From Hygrophila difformis (lineage: Eukaryota; Streptophyta; Magnoliopsida; Lamiales; Acanthaceae): a stretch of DNA of 64,000 nt. The DNA lies in the NCBI GenBank assembly GCA_030278955.1, contig JAOANR010000010.1, positions 19,312,444 to 19,376,443 on the forward strand. The letters run 5' to 3'. Below, piece by piece: positions 33,525 to 45,026 of the stretch. Within the stretch, counting starts at the first letter, position 1, and each line of letters opens with the position of its first letter. A model generated the notes under the pieces. It did no database searches and had not been told where the DNA came from. It saw only the letters and a program-made list of their open reading frames with translations. Made by a program: the position numbers and the translations under genes.

Positions 33525-36257
33525 TGTAATACCCGAGAATTTTACAACATAAAATAAATAAATAAATAAATAAAAATAATAAATAAACAAACATGATAAA
33601 TAGATAAAGAATCATAAGAGATGAGAAATGGAATTTAAATTAAAAAGGAATCAAGATTTCGAGAACCCGGGAAGCCGAAAACAATTTAGTCAAATAAATG
33701 GTCACACGTGAACCCAACATAGATGGACTCAATAACTCGATTCCACATGTAAATTTAGACCCGAATAAAATGACGATAGGAAATAGGAGCCCGAAGATAT
33801 CCCGGAAATCCGAATCCGAGAACATAGAGGGATAGAAGTCCGAAAGAGAGAAGGAAAAGCGCGACGGATCGCACGACCCGCCCGGACCGGAGTACAGGCG
33901 TGAGTGGCGCGCTGGCCGCGCGGTTGTTGGCTTGGGACCGCGCCACGACCGCGCCAACTGGCAGAAACGCCCCGTGCGAGATTTACTCGCCCGAGTCCGG
34001 ATTTTCCGACTTCGGTTGAATACCTTGCGACTCAAGACATCCTAGGGCTGCCTTTGGACGACCTTTAGGTCCTTTCCATCTATAAATAACCATCCTAATC
34101 AGCCCCAAACTCTTTACGAAACCCTACGAAATCTCTCTACACACAAAACCCTAATTCCGGAGTCGTCAGAGGCACAAAACCGAATCAAGGGACTGACTTG
34201 GACGAAAATTAGGAGTCTTCGATCGTCGGGGTAAGATCTGAACCCTTCTTGTCCATTCTTTTCCATTCTTGATTCGAAAACGAATCCTAATTCAATCCTT
34301 TTTCTATTCTAAAACCCCGATCCGGATCGAGAACGAAGAACCCGACGAACGGAGAGGATAAACGGTGGACTGGAAGCCACGCCTTCGAAATAGACGATCC
34401 CAGACATCTACAAATCTGTAAGTTAACGCTTACATGGTTTAGGGAGTAATTAAAACACGTAAAATAAAAGCTTCATCAAATCATTCGTAAATCTGTCAAC
34501 ATACGTTTTCTACCGGCGCAACAGTATTGTCTAATTTTTACGAACCTTAAAACAACTTCAAACGGAAAAGCTTAAAACACAAAAAATGTTTCTAAGGCGT
34601 AGATCTATCTACTGTAAACTTTTCGGAATTTTTCATGATGATTTGATATATGAAATCCACTCGAAACCGAACTGCATTAAATCTGGATCTTGGAACTCGT
34701 GACAGAACTCTAGTTCGAACTTGTTGGTGATTTTTACCTTAGTTCTAGACCGATCTAGGATTTCCGTTGATCTATGAGTTTAGAACATCTCTGTAAAAGT
34801 TTAGAATTTTTCATTAAGATTTGAACCTCCGAATCTGAGCGGATCCGATCTGCGTTCGTACCGAAATCAAGAAACTTGAACAAAATTAGTTTCGAACTTG
34901 ATGACGTTTTTGACATTAGATCTAAACCGATTTGGAACTTTAGTCGAACATGAAAGTTGTAGGTATTTGTCTTAGGTATCTCTCTGTAAAATTTCATCAA
35001 ATTTGGAGTTAGTTGCTATGGTAGATCTTGAAACCTTGAAACTGATGTCAGAATTTTCGGACAGATTAATATCCTGTTAAAGGTTGACATTTTTCACCTA
35101 CTTCCGTATCTCGGATTGAAAAACTTAAAACATGAAACTTGTTCATCTCTGTGTTTTGGAGTTACCGGTAAATTTTCAGAATGATCCGGTTTAAAATGAA
35201 TTTGTAAATATTTTTGGAGCAAACCAGCGACTAGTGAAATTATATGTTGAAACGTGTGAAATTTGTGAAACTTGTTTTGACCTTGCGGGTTCGATTCCCC
35301 AAGGGCGTCTGTGTCCCCGCGGGTTCGATTCCCAGGATGTCCGTGTCAAAGCTTGCGGGTTCGATTCCCCAGGGTGTATGTTTTCCTGCGGGTTCGATTC
35401 ACCAGGATGTCCGTGTCAAACCTTGCGGGTTCGATTCCCCAGGGTGTATGTGAGTTCTTGCGGGTTCGATTCCCCAAGGGCGATTGTCTGTCTTCCTGCG
35501 GGTTCGATTCCCCAGGATATGTGTTGATTCCTATGGGTTCGATTCCCTAGGATGTATTTGAGTTCTTGCGGGTTCGATTCCCCAAGGGCGAACTATACTA
35601 GATCATATTGAACAAAAGTGGAAGAATGGAATCCTGAAATACTTGAATATGTTCCTTATTTAAATTATGCCTTTAAATTATGTCTTGCAATTATTTTATC
35701 ATGTTGTTGAATTATGATCTTATGGAAATCATTGTCTTTGAATTATGCAATTAAATTATTATTAGATGGATAAAATTAAATCATGTCTTGTATGAACATG
35801 TTTTCTTTAAATCTAATTAAAGGCTTTGAAACCTCATAATCATGTCTGTGTTAACTTACTCAGCAAATCTTTGTTGACCAAACCATCCTTTTTCCCCAGT
35901 TTCTTTCAGAGCTGAAGAATATGCATCATCATATGCATTCATGGGAATGTCGGGGAACACTTTATTCTTAAATTTTGTTTTAGACTAGACCTTGCATGAA
36001 CGGGCCTGTTTAACCCGTGATTAGGCCATGTTGGCCCTATTTTTATATTCCGCTGCATTATATATGTAAATATTATTTTCCGCTGCAACTTTGATGTATT
36101 ATTTTTTTAAATTATATATGAATGGGCTGTTTGAATATTTTAAATTCTGAAAAACCATAGCCTTGCATCTCTTTAGTAAGCTCGGAGAAACCATGTCTTG
36201 CTAGGGAGGTGTGGCGGTGACATCCCGACCTGGGTGACCAAAAACCGGGGTGTTACA
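33525..36257 (+). mobile_element. LTR2 of array B (complete, recombinant)
   Basis: 2733 bp from TGTAATACCCGAG to GTGTTACA; TATAAATA at 34081-34088 and AAACCCTAA at 34146-34154. Its 5' part matches LTR3 and its 3' part matches LTR1, as expected for the hybrid LTR made by an unequal crossover. It is followed by a primer-binding site, so it serves both units. Confidence 0.9.
35281..35590 (+). repeat. B-box-like repeat array, 9 units (LTR2)
   Basis: Nine GGTTCGATTCCCC-type units; one has GGTTCGATTCACC and one GGTTCGATTCCCA. Same layout as LTR1 and LTR3. Confidence 0.87.
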
Positions 36258-36260
36258 GAG

Positions 36261-36272
36261 TGGTATCAAAGC
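36261..36272 (+). promoter_or_regulatory. Primer-binding site, unit B2
   Basis: TGGTATCAAAGC, identical to unit B1 and three bases after the LTR end. Confidence 0.8.
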
Positions 36273-36934
36273 CCGACTTATTTTTAAATTATTATTGTTA
36301 TTTTTAAACTATTAGACTATTATTTTTAAACTACTATTTTTAAACCATTATTATTTTTAAACTATTATTAATATTTTAACTATTATTTTAAATTTTAAAG
36401 TATTATTTCCGTGGAGAAATTTTTATTTTAAAATCCATGGGAAAAATATATATATAGTGCATAAATCATTTTTGGAGGGAAATCATCATTCGCATTTGCA
36501 TATTGCATCTCTTTATGTAGAGAACTTAGAATCTTGGCGAATTTAACTTAGAATCTTGGCGAAGTTAACCTAGAATCTTGGCGAATATTAACTTAGACCT
36601 TTTGCTTGCACTAGATGACTTAGAGGCTTGACATCGAATTAGGAACGCTAACTAGAGACTAATCTTGCCTTAGTTCTAGATCGCGTTCATCTAAGCGCAC
36701 GCCTAAGCATAACAAATCTCGGCTTTAGCCATTCCTATCCTTGTACAAATTAGAAAATTTCCTTATGTGGAACAATAAAAATCAAGTCTTTATTAAAACA
36801 CTCTCTATTCCAAAAATCTTGTTGGATTCCCAAACAACAAATCCGAAAATTTGAAATTAGAAATTTACGAAACGTCTTGTTCGAGCGATCTATCTAAACC
36901 AAGATAAGCTAATCTATACACGTTATAACAGAAA
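36273..36934 (+). other. B2 leader
   Basis: Copy of the B1 leader with no difference seen; the triple TAGAATCTTGGCGAA repeat is at 36523-36598. Confidence 0.75.
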
Positions 36935-38044
36935 ATGGCGCCTATGAGAAAACCAAGGAAGGTGAGTCCAAACGGCACTGACGCTAACCTTTCCAACACG
37001 CCCAACAACGGTGAAAGTCCTCAGAACCTAGGAGTGCATGTGCCTCAAGCGCCCAATAATATGGAAGCACGTTTAAAAACGATAGAGGGAATCCTAGTAG
37101 CATTAGGAAATGCGGAGGTGCATAGGACACCTGCAGCAGTACCTCTGCCCGTAGCTCAAACCAACTATCTAGCGTTGGTGAATCCCTATCAACCACCACA
37201 CTATGATGGGCAGGAGGATCCCGCCAAACTAGAGGGGTGGATCTGTACATTTGATAAGCTCTTGGATGCTATCAAATGTCCTGATGAGGCAAAGACACGA
37301 GTAGCAACATACTACTTAGGAGGCGAAGCCGATGAGTGGTGGCAAGACCTCCAGAGGAATTTAGAGGAAGCTGAAGAAGTTTATTCGTGGACTAAACTTA
37401 AGGAGGATCTAAGGGACCGATTCTACCCCATGAGCACCAAGGCGGCAATGTACGAAGAGTTTTTATCACTGAAGCAAGAGGGACGGACGGTGAAGGAGTA
37501 TTACACCCGGTTTAAGGAGTTGGTACGATTTGCTACGAGGATAGTACCAACCGACTCTGACAAGGCTCAGAAATTCGAGATGGGTCTGAACCTTAGTATC
37601 CGGGAGATACTTGCAGTAGGACAATTCACGAACCTGCAAACGGTTTATGATCGAGCTGTAGCAATTGATCGAGTCCAGCAACTGAAGCGTAAGGAAAATG
37701 GGGAGTCGAGCAAGGACTCGCAAGGATTTGAGAAGAAGAATCGAAGCAATAACGGTGGACAAGATAGGAACGAGAATAAGGATTTCTATAATGGGAGAAA
37801 TGGCATACGTCGTACAGTCGTACCACGTTGCCCACAGTGCCACCAAGCCCATCTGGTGCGCGAATGCCCAAGGCGCGGGACTTGTTATAGATGTGGTGGG
37901 GAAGACCACATGATTAGAGAATGTAATGTTCGTGAGGAGAAGATTGAGAAGAGGCTAGACTTTGTAAATCCGCAACATGGAGATCAAGGAAGAGCTGTGG
38001 GATGGTTGAACGACGACGATCAAGCTGACGTGCCAACTCAATGA
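36935..38044 (+). CDS. gag: gag of element B, copy 2
   Basis: 369-residue Gag identical in protein sequence to copy 1, with the same capsid domain, two zinc knuckles (299-311 and 317-330) and protease-remnant C-terminus. Identity of the protein and flanking DNA shows that the unit was duplicated recently. It is preceded by LTR2 and a primer-binding site and followed by the same double PPT module. Both frames are open and could supply Gag, but no enzyme genes lie in the array. Confidence 0.93.
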   Translation: MAPMRKPRKVSPNGTDANLSNTPNNGESPQNLGVHVPQAPNNMEARLKTIEGILVALGNAEVHRTPAAVPLPVAQTNYLALVNPYQPPHYDGQEDPAKLEGWICTFDKLLDAIKCPDEAKTRVATYYLGGEADEWWQDLQRNLEEAEEVYSWTKLKEDLRDRFYPMSTKAAMYEEFLSLKQEGRTVKEYYTRFKELVRFATRIVPTDSDKAQKFEMGLNLSIREILAVGQFTNLQTVYDRAVAIDRVQQLKRKENGESSKDSQGFEKKNRSNNGGQDRNENKDFYNGRNGIRRTVVPRCPQCHQAHLVRECPRRGTCYRCGGEDHMIRECNVREEKIEKRLDFVNPQHGDQGRAVGWLNDDDQADVPTQ

Positions 38045-38361
38045 GGTCGAAGGCAGTGATACCCGAACCTTTTGAGAATAATAAGTAGGCAGTTATGGGG
38101 ACATAACTGAAGTCCTAAGGGGGAGGGGATGTAATACCCCGTAAGATAGACATTTATTTTTGACAATATGTATTCCGAATAAATAGATAAACAAATCCAA
38201 GTTGTTTTGAACTACGTTATGGCTTGATCCCTTCACAGGGTACGTAGGCAGCTTAGAAGTTTTAATAATAAGATCAGTCACAAAATAATAAAATAAATAA
38301 AAGGATTACACGAGAAAAGCCGAAACTTCGAGGACGAAGTTGATTCTTAAGGAGGGTAGAC
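38045..38361 (+). promoter_or_regulatory. 3' untranslated module with two hairpin-PPT cassettes (unit B2)
   Basis: Copy of 33203-33524 with 5 bp missing just before the second hairpin (38324-38341). The first hairpin is at 38090-38109. No ORF. Confidence 0.78.
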
Positions 38362-41035
38362 TGTAATACCCGAGAATTTTACAACATAAAATAAATAAAT
38401 AAATAAATAAAAATAATAAATAAACAAACATGATAAATAGATAAAGAATCATAAGAGATGAGAAATGGAATTTAAATTAAAAAGGAATCAAGATTTCGAG
38501 AACCCGGGAAGCCGAAAACAATTTAGTCAAATAAATGGTCACACGTGAACCCAACATAGATGGACTCAATAACTCGATTCCACATGTAAATTTAGACCCG
38601 AATAAAATGACGATAGGAAATAGGAGCCCGAAGATATCCCGGAAATCCGAATCCGAGAACATAGAGGGATAGAAGTCCGAAAGAGAGAAGGAAAAGCGCG
38701 ACGGATCGCACGACCCGCCCGGACCGGAGTACAGGCGTGAGTGGCGCGCTGGCCGCGCGGTTGTTGGCTTGGGACCGCGCCACGACCGCGCCAATTGGCA
38801 GAAACGCCCCGTGCGAGATTTACTCGCCCGAGTCCGGATTTTCCGACTTCGGTTGAATACCTTGCGACTCAAGACATCCTAGGGCTGCCTTTGGACGACC
38901 TTTAGGTCCTTTCCATCTATAAATAACCATCCTAATCAGCCCCAAACTCTTTACGAAACCCTACGAAATCTCTCTACACACAAAACCCTAATTCCGGAGT
39001 CGTCAGAGGCACAAAACCGAATCAAGGGACTGACTTGGACGAAAATTAGGAGTCTTCGATCGTCGGGGTAAGATCTGAACCCTTCTTGTCCATTCTTTTC
39101 CATTCTTGATTCGAAAACGAATCCTAATTCAATCCTTTTTCTATTCTAAAACCCCGATCCGGATCGAGAACGAAGAACCCGACGAACGGAGAGGATAAAC
39201 GGTGGACTGGAAGCCACGCCTTCGAAATAGACGATCCCAGACATCTACAAATCTGTAAGTTAACGCTTACATGGTTTAGGGAGTAATTAAAACACGTAAA
39301 ATAAAAGCTTCATCAAATCATTCGTAAATCTGTCAACATACGTTTTCTACCGGCGCAACAGTATTGTCTAATTTTTACGAACCTTAAAACAACTTCAAAC
39401 GGAAAAGCTTAAAACACAAAAAATGTTTCTAAGGCGTAGATCTATCTACTGTAAACTTTTCGGAATTTTTCATGATGATTTGATATATGAAATCCACTCG
39501 AAACCGAACTGCATTAAATCTGGATCTTGGAACTCGTGACAGAACTCTAGTTCGAACTTGTTGGTGATTTTTACCTTAGTTCTAGACCGATCTAGGATTT
39601 CCGTTGATCTATGAGTTTAGAACATCTCTGTAAAAGTTTAGAATTTTTCATTAAGATTTGAACCTCCGAATCTGAGCGGATCCGATCTGCGTTCGTACCG
39701 AAATCAAGAAACTTGAACAAAATTAGTTTCGAACTTGATGACGTTTTTGACATTAGATCTAAACCGATTTGGAACTTTAGTCGAACATGAAAGTTGTAGG
39801 TATTTGTCTTAGGTATCTCTCTGTAAAATTTCATCAAATTTGGAGTTAGTTGCTATGGTAGATCTTGAAACCTTGAAACTGATGTCAGAATTTTCGGACA
39901 GATTAATATCCTGTTAAAGGTTGACATTTTTCACCTACTTCCGTATCTCGGATTGAAAAACTTAAAACATGAAACTTGTTCATCTCTGTGTTTTGGAGTT
40001 ACCGGTAAATTTTCAGAATGATCCGGTTTAAAATGAATTTGTAAATATTTTTGGAGCAAACCAGCGACTAGTGAAATTATATGTTGAAACGTGTGAAATT
40101 TGTGAAACTTGTTTTGACCTTGCGGGTTCGATTCCCCAAGGGCGTCTGTGTCCCCGCGGGTTCGATTCCCAGGATGTCCGTGTCAAAGCTTGCGGGTTCG
40201 ATTCCCCAGGGTGTATGTTTTCCTGCGGGTTCGATTCACCAGGATGTCCGTGTCAAACCTTGCGGGTTCGATTCCCCAGGGTGTATGTGAGTTCTTGCGG
40301 GTTCGATTCCCCAAGGGCGATTGTCTGTCTTCCTGCGGGTTCGATTCCCCAGGATATGTGTTGATTCCTATGGGTTCGATTCCCTAGGATGTATTTGAGT
40401 TCTTGCGGGTTCGATTCCCCAAGGGCGAACTATACTAGATCATATTGAACAAAAGTGGAAGAATGGAATCCTGAAATACTTGAATATGTTCCTTATTTAA
40501 ATTATGCCTTTAAATTATGTCTTGCAATTATTTTATCATGTTGTTGAATTATGATCTTATGGAAATCATTGTCTTTGAATTATGCAATTAAATTATTATT
40601 AGATGGATAAAATTAAATCATGTCTTGTATGAACATGTTTTCTTTAAATCTAATTAAAGGCTTTGAAACCTCATAATCATGTCTGTGTTAACTTACTCAG
40701 CTAATCTTTGTTGACCAAACCATTCTTTTTCCCCTGTTTCTTTCAGAGCTGAAGAATATGCATCATCATATGCATTCATGGGAATGTCGGGGAACACTTT
40801 ATTCTTAAATTTTGTTTTAGACTAGACCTTGCATGAACGGGCCTGTTTAACCCGTGATTAGGCCATGTTGGCCCTATTTTTATATTCCGCTGCATTATAT
40901 ATGTAAATATTATTTTCCACTGCAACTTGGATGTATTATTTTTTTTAAATTATATATGAATGGGCTGTTTGAATATTTTAAATTCTGAAAAACCATAGCC
41001 TTGCATCTCTTTAGTAAGCTCGAAGAAATCGTGTC
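38362..41035 (+). mobile_element. LTR3 of array B, 3'-truncated
   Basis: Starts TGTAATACCCGAG; TATAAATA at 38918-38925. Over about 2.3 kb only one difference from LTR2 was seen (near 38793). From about 40702 onward differences are frequent. The LTR stops at about 41035, some 75 bp before its expected TTACA end, and joins A LTR sequence directly. Confidence 0.87.
40118..40428 (+). repeat. B-box-like repeat array, 9 units (LTR3)
   Basis: Identical in layout to 35281-35590, with nine GGTTCGATTCCCC-type units. Confidence 0.87.
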
Positions 41036-41354
41036 ACGCCGATAAAAAATCCCGGGTATTACAGTCTACCCCCCTTAAGAATCAACTTCGTCCCCGAAGT
41101 TGGGTGTTAGCTTCTCGCGAGCTTGGAACTAAGGTCCTTTCTATTTTGTGCTATTGTTTGATTGCGTGATTGTATCATTATGTGTTGTTGCTGTTGATGT
41201 TGTTTCTATTATTTTATTATATCGCTTGACTGAACCCGGAATTGAAATTTCCAAGTTGCCTACGTACCCGGTGAAGGGATCAAGTCATCAAAACAGTTTG
41301 AATTTGTTTATTTGAAATACAAAATATTCGGATTAGAATATTCGGGTCGTTACA
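41036..41354 (-). mobile_element. LTR of element A between A1 and A2, right part
   Basis: Resumes with ACGCCGATAAAA and ends GGGTCGTTACA, matching the last 319 bp of the other A LTRs. It contains the inner PPT-like site (about 41069-41084) and hairpin 41084-41101. About 13 bp present in other copies (CACGTAGTTC area, near 41289) are missing. About 275 bp of LTR were lost between 8819 and 41036. Confidence 0.85.
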
Positions 41355-41370
41355 TCCTCCCCCCCTTAAG
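41355..41370 (-). promoter_or_regulatory. Polypurine tract of unit A2
   Basis: The minus strand reads CTTAAGGGGGGGAGGA and abuts the LTR start. The hairpin CAGTTATG-GGGA-CATAACTG (41375-41394) lies directly upstream in element orientation. Confidence 0.85.
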
Positions 41371-41489
41371 ATTACAGTTATGTCCCCATAACTGCCTATG
41401 TATTATTCGCAAACAGGTTCGGGTATCGTTGCCTATGATCCTTCCTCATTGAGCTGGCAAGTCAGCTTGATCGATGTCGTTCAATCGTC

Positions 41490-42103
41490 CTATGGCTCTT
41501 CTGGTTGACGGTTTACCAAATCTAGCCTTTTCTCAATCCTCTCCTCACGAACATTGCATTCTCTAATCATGTGGCCTTCCCCACCACATCTATAACAAGT
41601 CCCGCGCCTTGGGCATTCGTGCACCAGATGGGCTTGGTGGCACTGCGGGCAACGTGGTATGACTGTATGACGTATGCCGTTTCTCCCATAATTGAAACCT
41701 TTATTCTTATTCTCCTTAAAATTGCCATTGCTAATGTTTCGATTCTTTTTCTCAAACTCTTGCGAGTTCTTGCTCGACTCACCATTTTCTTTACGCTTCA
41801 GTTGCTGGACTCGATCAATTGCTACAGCTCGATCGTAAACCGTCTGCAGGTTTGTGAATTGTCCTACTGCAAGTATCTCCCGGATACTAAGGTTCAGAGC
41901 CATCTCGAATTTCTGAGCCTCGTCAGAGTCGGTTGGTACTATCCTTGTAGCAAATCGCACCAATTCCTTGAATTTGGTGTAGTACTCTTGTACTGTTTGT
42001 GCTCCTTGTCTGAGGTTGATGAATTCCTCGTATTTCGCAGTCTTGGTGCTCAGTGGGTAGAATCTTTCTCTCAAGGCTTCCTTAAGTCCTTCGCAGGTGT
42101 AGG
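41490..42103 (-). pseudogene. gag: gag of element A, copy A2, C-terminal part
   Basis: C-terminal two thirds of Gag, cut off from its N-terminus (49321-49760) by element C at TSD GTAGG. It reads from CEGLKEALRERFYP through FEMALNLSIRE to two intact zinc knuckles (CPQCHQAHLVHEC and CYRCGGEGHMIREC) and ends NRQPEEP. The apparent frame continuing upstream of 42104 is element C LTR sequence, not gag. No pol follows. Assignment by close match to gag A3. Confidence 0.88.
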
Positions 42104-44697
42104 TGTAATACCCGAGAATTTTCCAACATAAAATAAAATAATAAATAAAATAAATACCATAAATAAATAAATCCAGCAAATTAATAAATAAATAAAGATA
42201 AGGAAATGAGAAATGAGATTTTACTTAAAATGGAATTAAAGGAATTTAATTAAATTAAAAGGATGGATTAAAGGTAAATAAATTATACACCGGAACACGA
42301 CACCAATGAACTCGCGAATTCGAGTCCAAACATCCAATTAGACCCGAGTAAAAACTTAGAGAGAAAGTAGAAACCCGAAGAGACCCCGAAGATCATAAAA
42401 CGGGAGCATCGAGGGATAGAAGTCCGAAAGAGAGGAGGGAAAGCACGACGGATCGCACGACCCGCCCGGACCGAAGTCCAGGCGAAGCCGGCGCGGTGGC
42501 CGCGCGGTCGAAGAGGGGAGAGCGCGCCACGATCGCGCCACGCGACAGATTCGCCTGTTGCGTGAATCTCTCGCCCGAACGCGGATTTTTCGACATTCGG
42601 TTGAACATCTATCGGCTCAAGACCCATAGAGGCGGACTTGGACGTCCCCCTAGGTCCTAACCTCTATAAATAACTCTCTTGACTGACCCTAAACCCTTTT
42701 CAACACCCTACAATACTCTCTATACACAAAACCCTAGATCCAGAAGTCTACGAAGGCATCAAAAACCAAGGCAGCAGCTTTTGGACGAAAATCAAACAAT
42801 CTCCGACGTGTGGTAAGTTCTAGTCCATCAGATTCTTTTTTAGTTTCAATCCGAAAACGGATTCTAACCCCATCTCTTTCCTTTCCACACCTCGAATTGG
42901 ATCTAGAACGTAGAACCCGACGGACAGAGAGGAGAAACGGTGACCTGGAAGCCACGCCTTCGAAATAGACGGTCCCAGATGTTCACAATTCAGTAAGTTA
43001 GCCTTACATGATTTTGGGAGGAATTAAAACGTTCGAAACTAAAAGATTTAACAAAAGATCGTAAATCTGTCAACGTATGATTTTTCACGGCGCAACAGTT
43101 TTGCCTAATTTTACCGAACCTTAAAACAACGTCAAACAGAAAAACTTAAAACATAAAAAACGTTCCTAAGGCTTAGATCTATCTACTGTAAAATTTTCAG
43201 AATTTTTAGAGACGATTTGATATGTGAAAACCAACCGAAACCGAACTACTTGAAACTAGATCTTGAAATTCTTGACAGAACTTAGGTCCGATCTTGCTCA
43301 CGTTTTTGACATAGGTTCCAGACCGATTTAGATCGTTGGCCGAACATGAAAGTTGTAGATAAATGTCTTAAAATGGTCTCTGTAATATTTCATTAAATTT
43401 GGAGTTGATATGCTATGGTAGATTTCAATATCTCTAAACTGTGGTCTGTAAAATTCGGACAGATTTGTGGTTCTGTGAAAATTGGTGTTTTTGAGCTATT
43501 TCGGTATCTCGGGTTGAAAAAGTTAAAACACGGAAGTTGTAGATCTCGACGTTTCTGAGTCAGTCGTGAAATTTCGGAATTTTTGGAATTAAATCTGATT
43601 TTAGACGAATTTTAGAGTAAACCGTGGTTTACCGGAAATCAAATCTTAAAATCTTGTTGAAACATGGAATTAACCTTTAGGGTTGAAATAAATTGAAATA
43701 TTATTTTTAAATAAATAAAATTGAAATCAGATTTTTTTGAAGTTAAATCCCCTTACAAACTTGATAAATTAAAATTAGGGGTGAGTGCTCTGCAGGGTGC
43801 CCCCTAACGATTCACTTCGTGCCTTAATGGACGATGGTGACCCCGCGCGCTAAAATTGAGATTTGATATTGCCAAAACGGCATGAGATATAGAGCCTACA
43901 CTCTCGAGAATATCCACATGGGTTTCCCGAGGCTCCGGAGTGGTACTGGGTATGGCTGATACGGTTGCGGCCGCCGGGCTACCGGCTAGACTTGTTGAGA
44001 TTGCGATGCAATCGTGAAATACATGAAATAATACATCTGGGATGTAATGGAGAAACTAAATTAAATTAAATTAAATTAGGGTTGTTGTCCAATTAAATTA
44101 TTTAAATGCTTTACTTAAATTATGGCTTTTATTTTAAATCCTGTGAAAGGTGTTGTTCAATAAAGCCCTGAATTAAATTATGCAATTGGATAGTTGTTTA
44201 GATTAAATTGAGTTATTATGTTTATTATCATGTTTTTATTTAAATATTAAATTAATGACTTTTAAACCCTACGATCATGTCTGTGTTAACTTACTCAGCA
44301 AGTTGTGCTGACCAAACCATTTTTATTCCTTTTTCTTACAGAGTATGTGGAATGAGCATGTATGAGCACGATTCATGCATGGGATTTTGGGAACATTATT
44401 TTGTTTTAATTTCGTACATTAGACTATATTATGAACGGGCCTGTTTAACCCGTGTTTTGGCCATGTCGGCCCTATTTACATTTTCCGCTGCAATACTATA
44501 CTTAAATATTATTTCCGCTGCGCTATGATATTATTATTTTCGAACTATATTGTATGGGCTGTTTTGAATGCTTTAAATGTTTTAAATACTGCAATACCTA
44601 GCCTTGCATCTCTTTAGTAAGCCGGAGAAACCGTGTCTTACTAGGGAGGTGTGGCGGTGACACCCCGACCTGGGATATCAAAAACCGGGGTGTTACA
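42104..44697 (+). mobile_element. 5' LTR of element C
   Basis: 2594 bp from TGTAATACCCGAG to GTGTTACA. TATAAATA at 42665-42672, preceded by a GCGCG-rich palindromic block (about 42470-42545). In place of the B-box array of A and B it has a GC-rich segment (about 43790-44030) containing GCGGCCGC. The last few hundred bases match A, B and D. Confidence 0.9.
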
Positions 44698-44700
44698 TGT

Positions 44701-44712
44701 TGGTATCAGAGC
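44701..44712 (+). promoter_or_regulatory. Primer-binding site (initiator tRNA-Met), element C
   Basis: TGGTATCAGAGC, an exact match to the initiator tRNA-Met site, three bases after the LTR end. Confidence 0.9.
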
Positions 44713-44917
44713 CCGGCTATTTTTAAACTATTATTTTTAAACCATTATTATTTTTAAACTACTATTAATATTTTGACTATTATTTTAAATTTTAAAGTAT
44801 TATTTCCATGGAAAATTTGTATTTTAAAACCCATGGACAAAAAAATATATATATAGTGCATTAAATTATTTTTGGGGGGAATCATCATTTGCATTTGCAT
44901 GTTGCATCTCTTCTATG

Positions 44918-44995
44918 AACCTAGAATCTTGGCGAATTTGAACTTAGAATCTTGGCGAAATTGAACTTAGAATCTTGGCGAATATTAACTTAGAT
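44918..44995 (+). repeat. Triple TTGGCGAA repeat in the C leader
   Basis: Three tandem units containing TAGAATCTTGGCGAA about 23 bp apart, matching the B leader repeats at 31681-31756 and 36523-36598. Confidence 0.75.
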
Positions 44996-45026
44996 CTCTT
45001 GCTTGCGCTAGATAGCTAGTCAGGAC

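Larger units (their letters stand above)
8820..41035 (+). mobile_element. Tandem array of gag-only LTR element B (three LTRs, two gags)
   Basis: Order: LTR1 (8820-9677 plus 29525-31415, split by the Athila-like element), gag1 (32093-33202), LTR2 (33525-36257), gag2 (36935-38044), truncated LTR3 (38362-41035). The repeat period is 4842 bp by gag starts and 4837 bp by LTR starts; the 5-bp difference is a small deletion near 38320. The gag proteins are identical over 369 residues. It is inserted into an A LTR at 8819/8820. The right LTR end and about 275 bp of target are missing at 41035/41036, so no target duplication can be read. Confidence 0.88.

Noticed and set aside
41491..42179. 229-residue ORF as a continuous gag A2 protein
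   Set aside because: Its first part lies in the element C LTR; true gag ends at the insertion point 42103.
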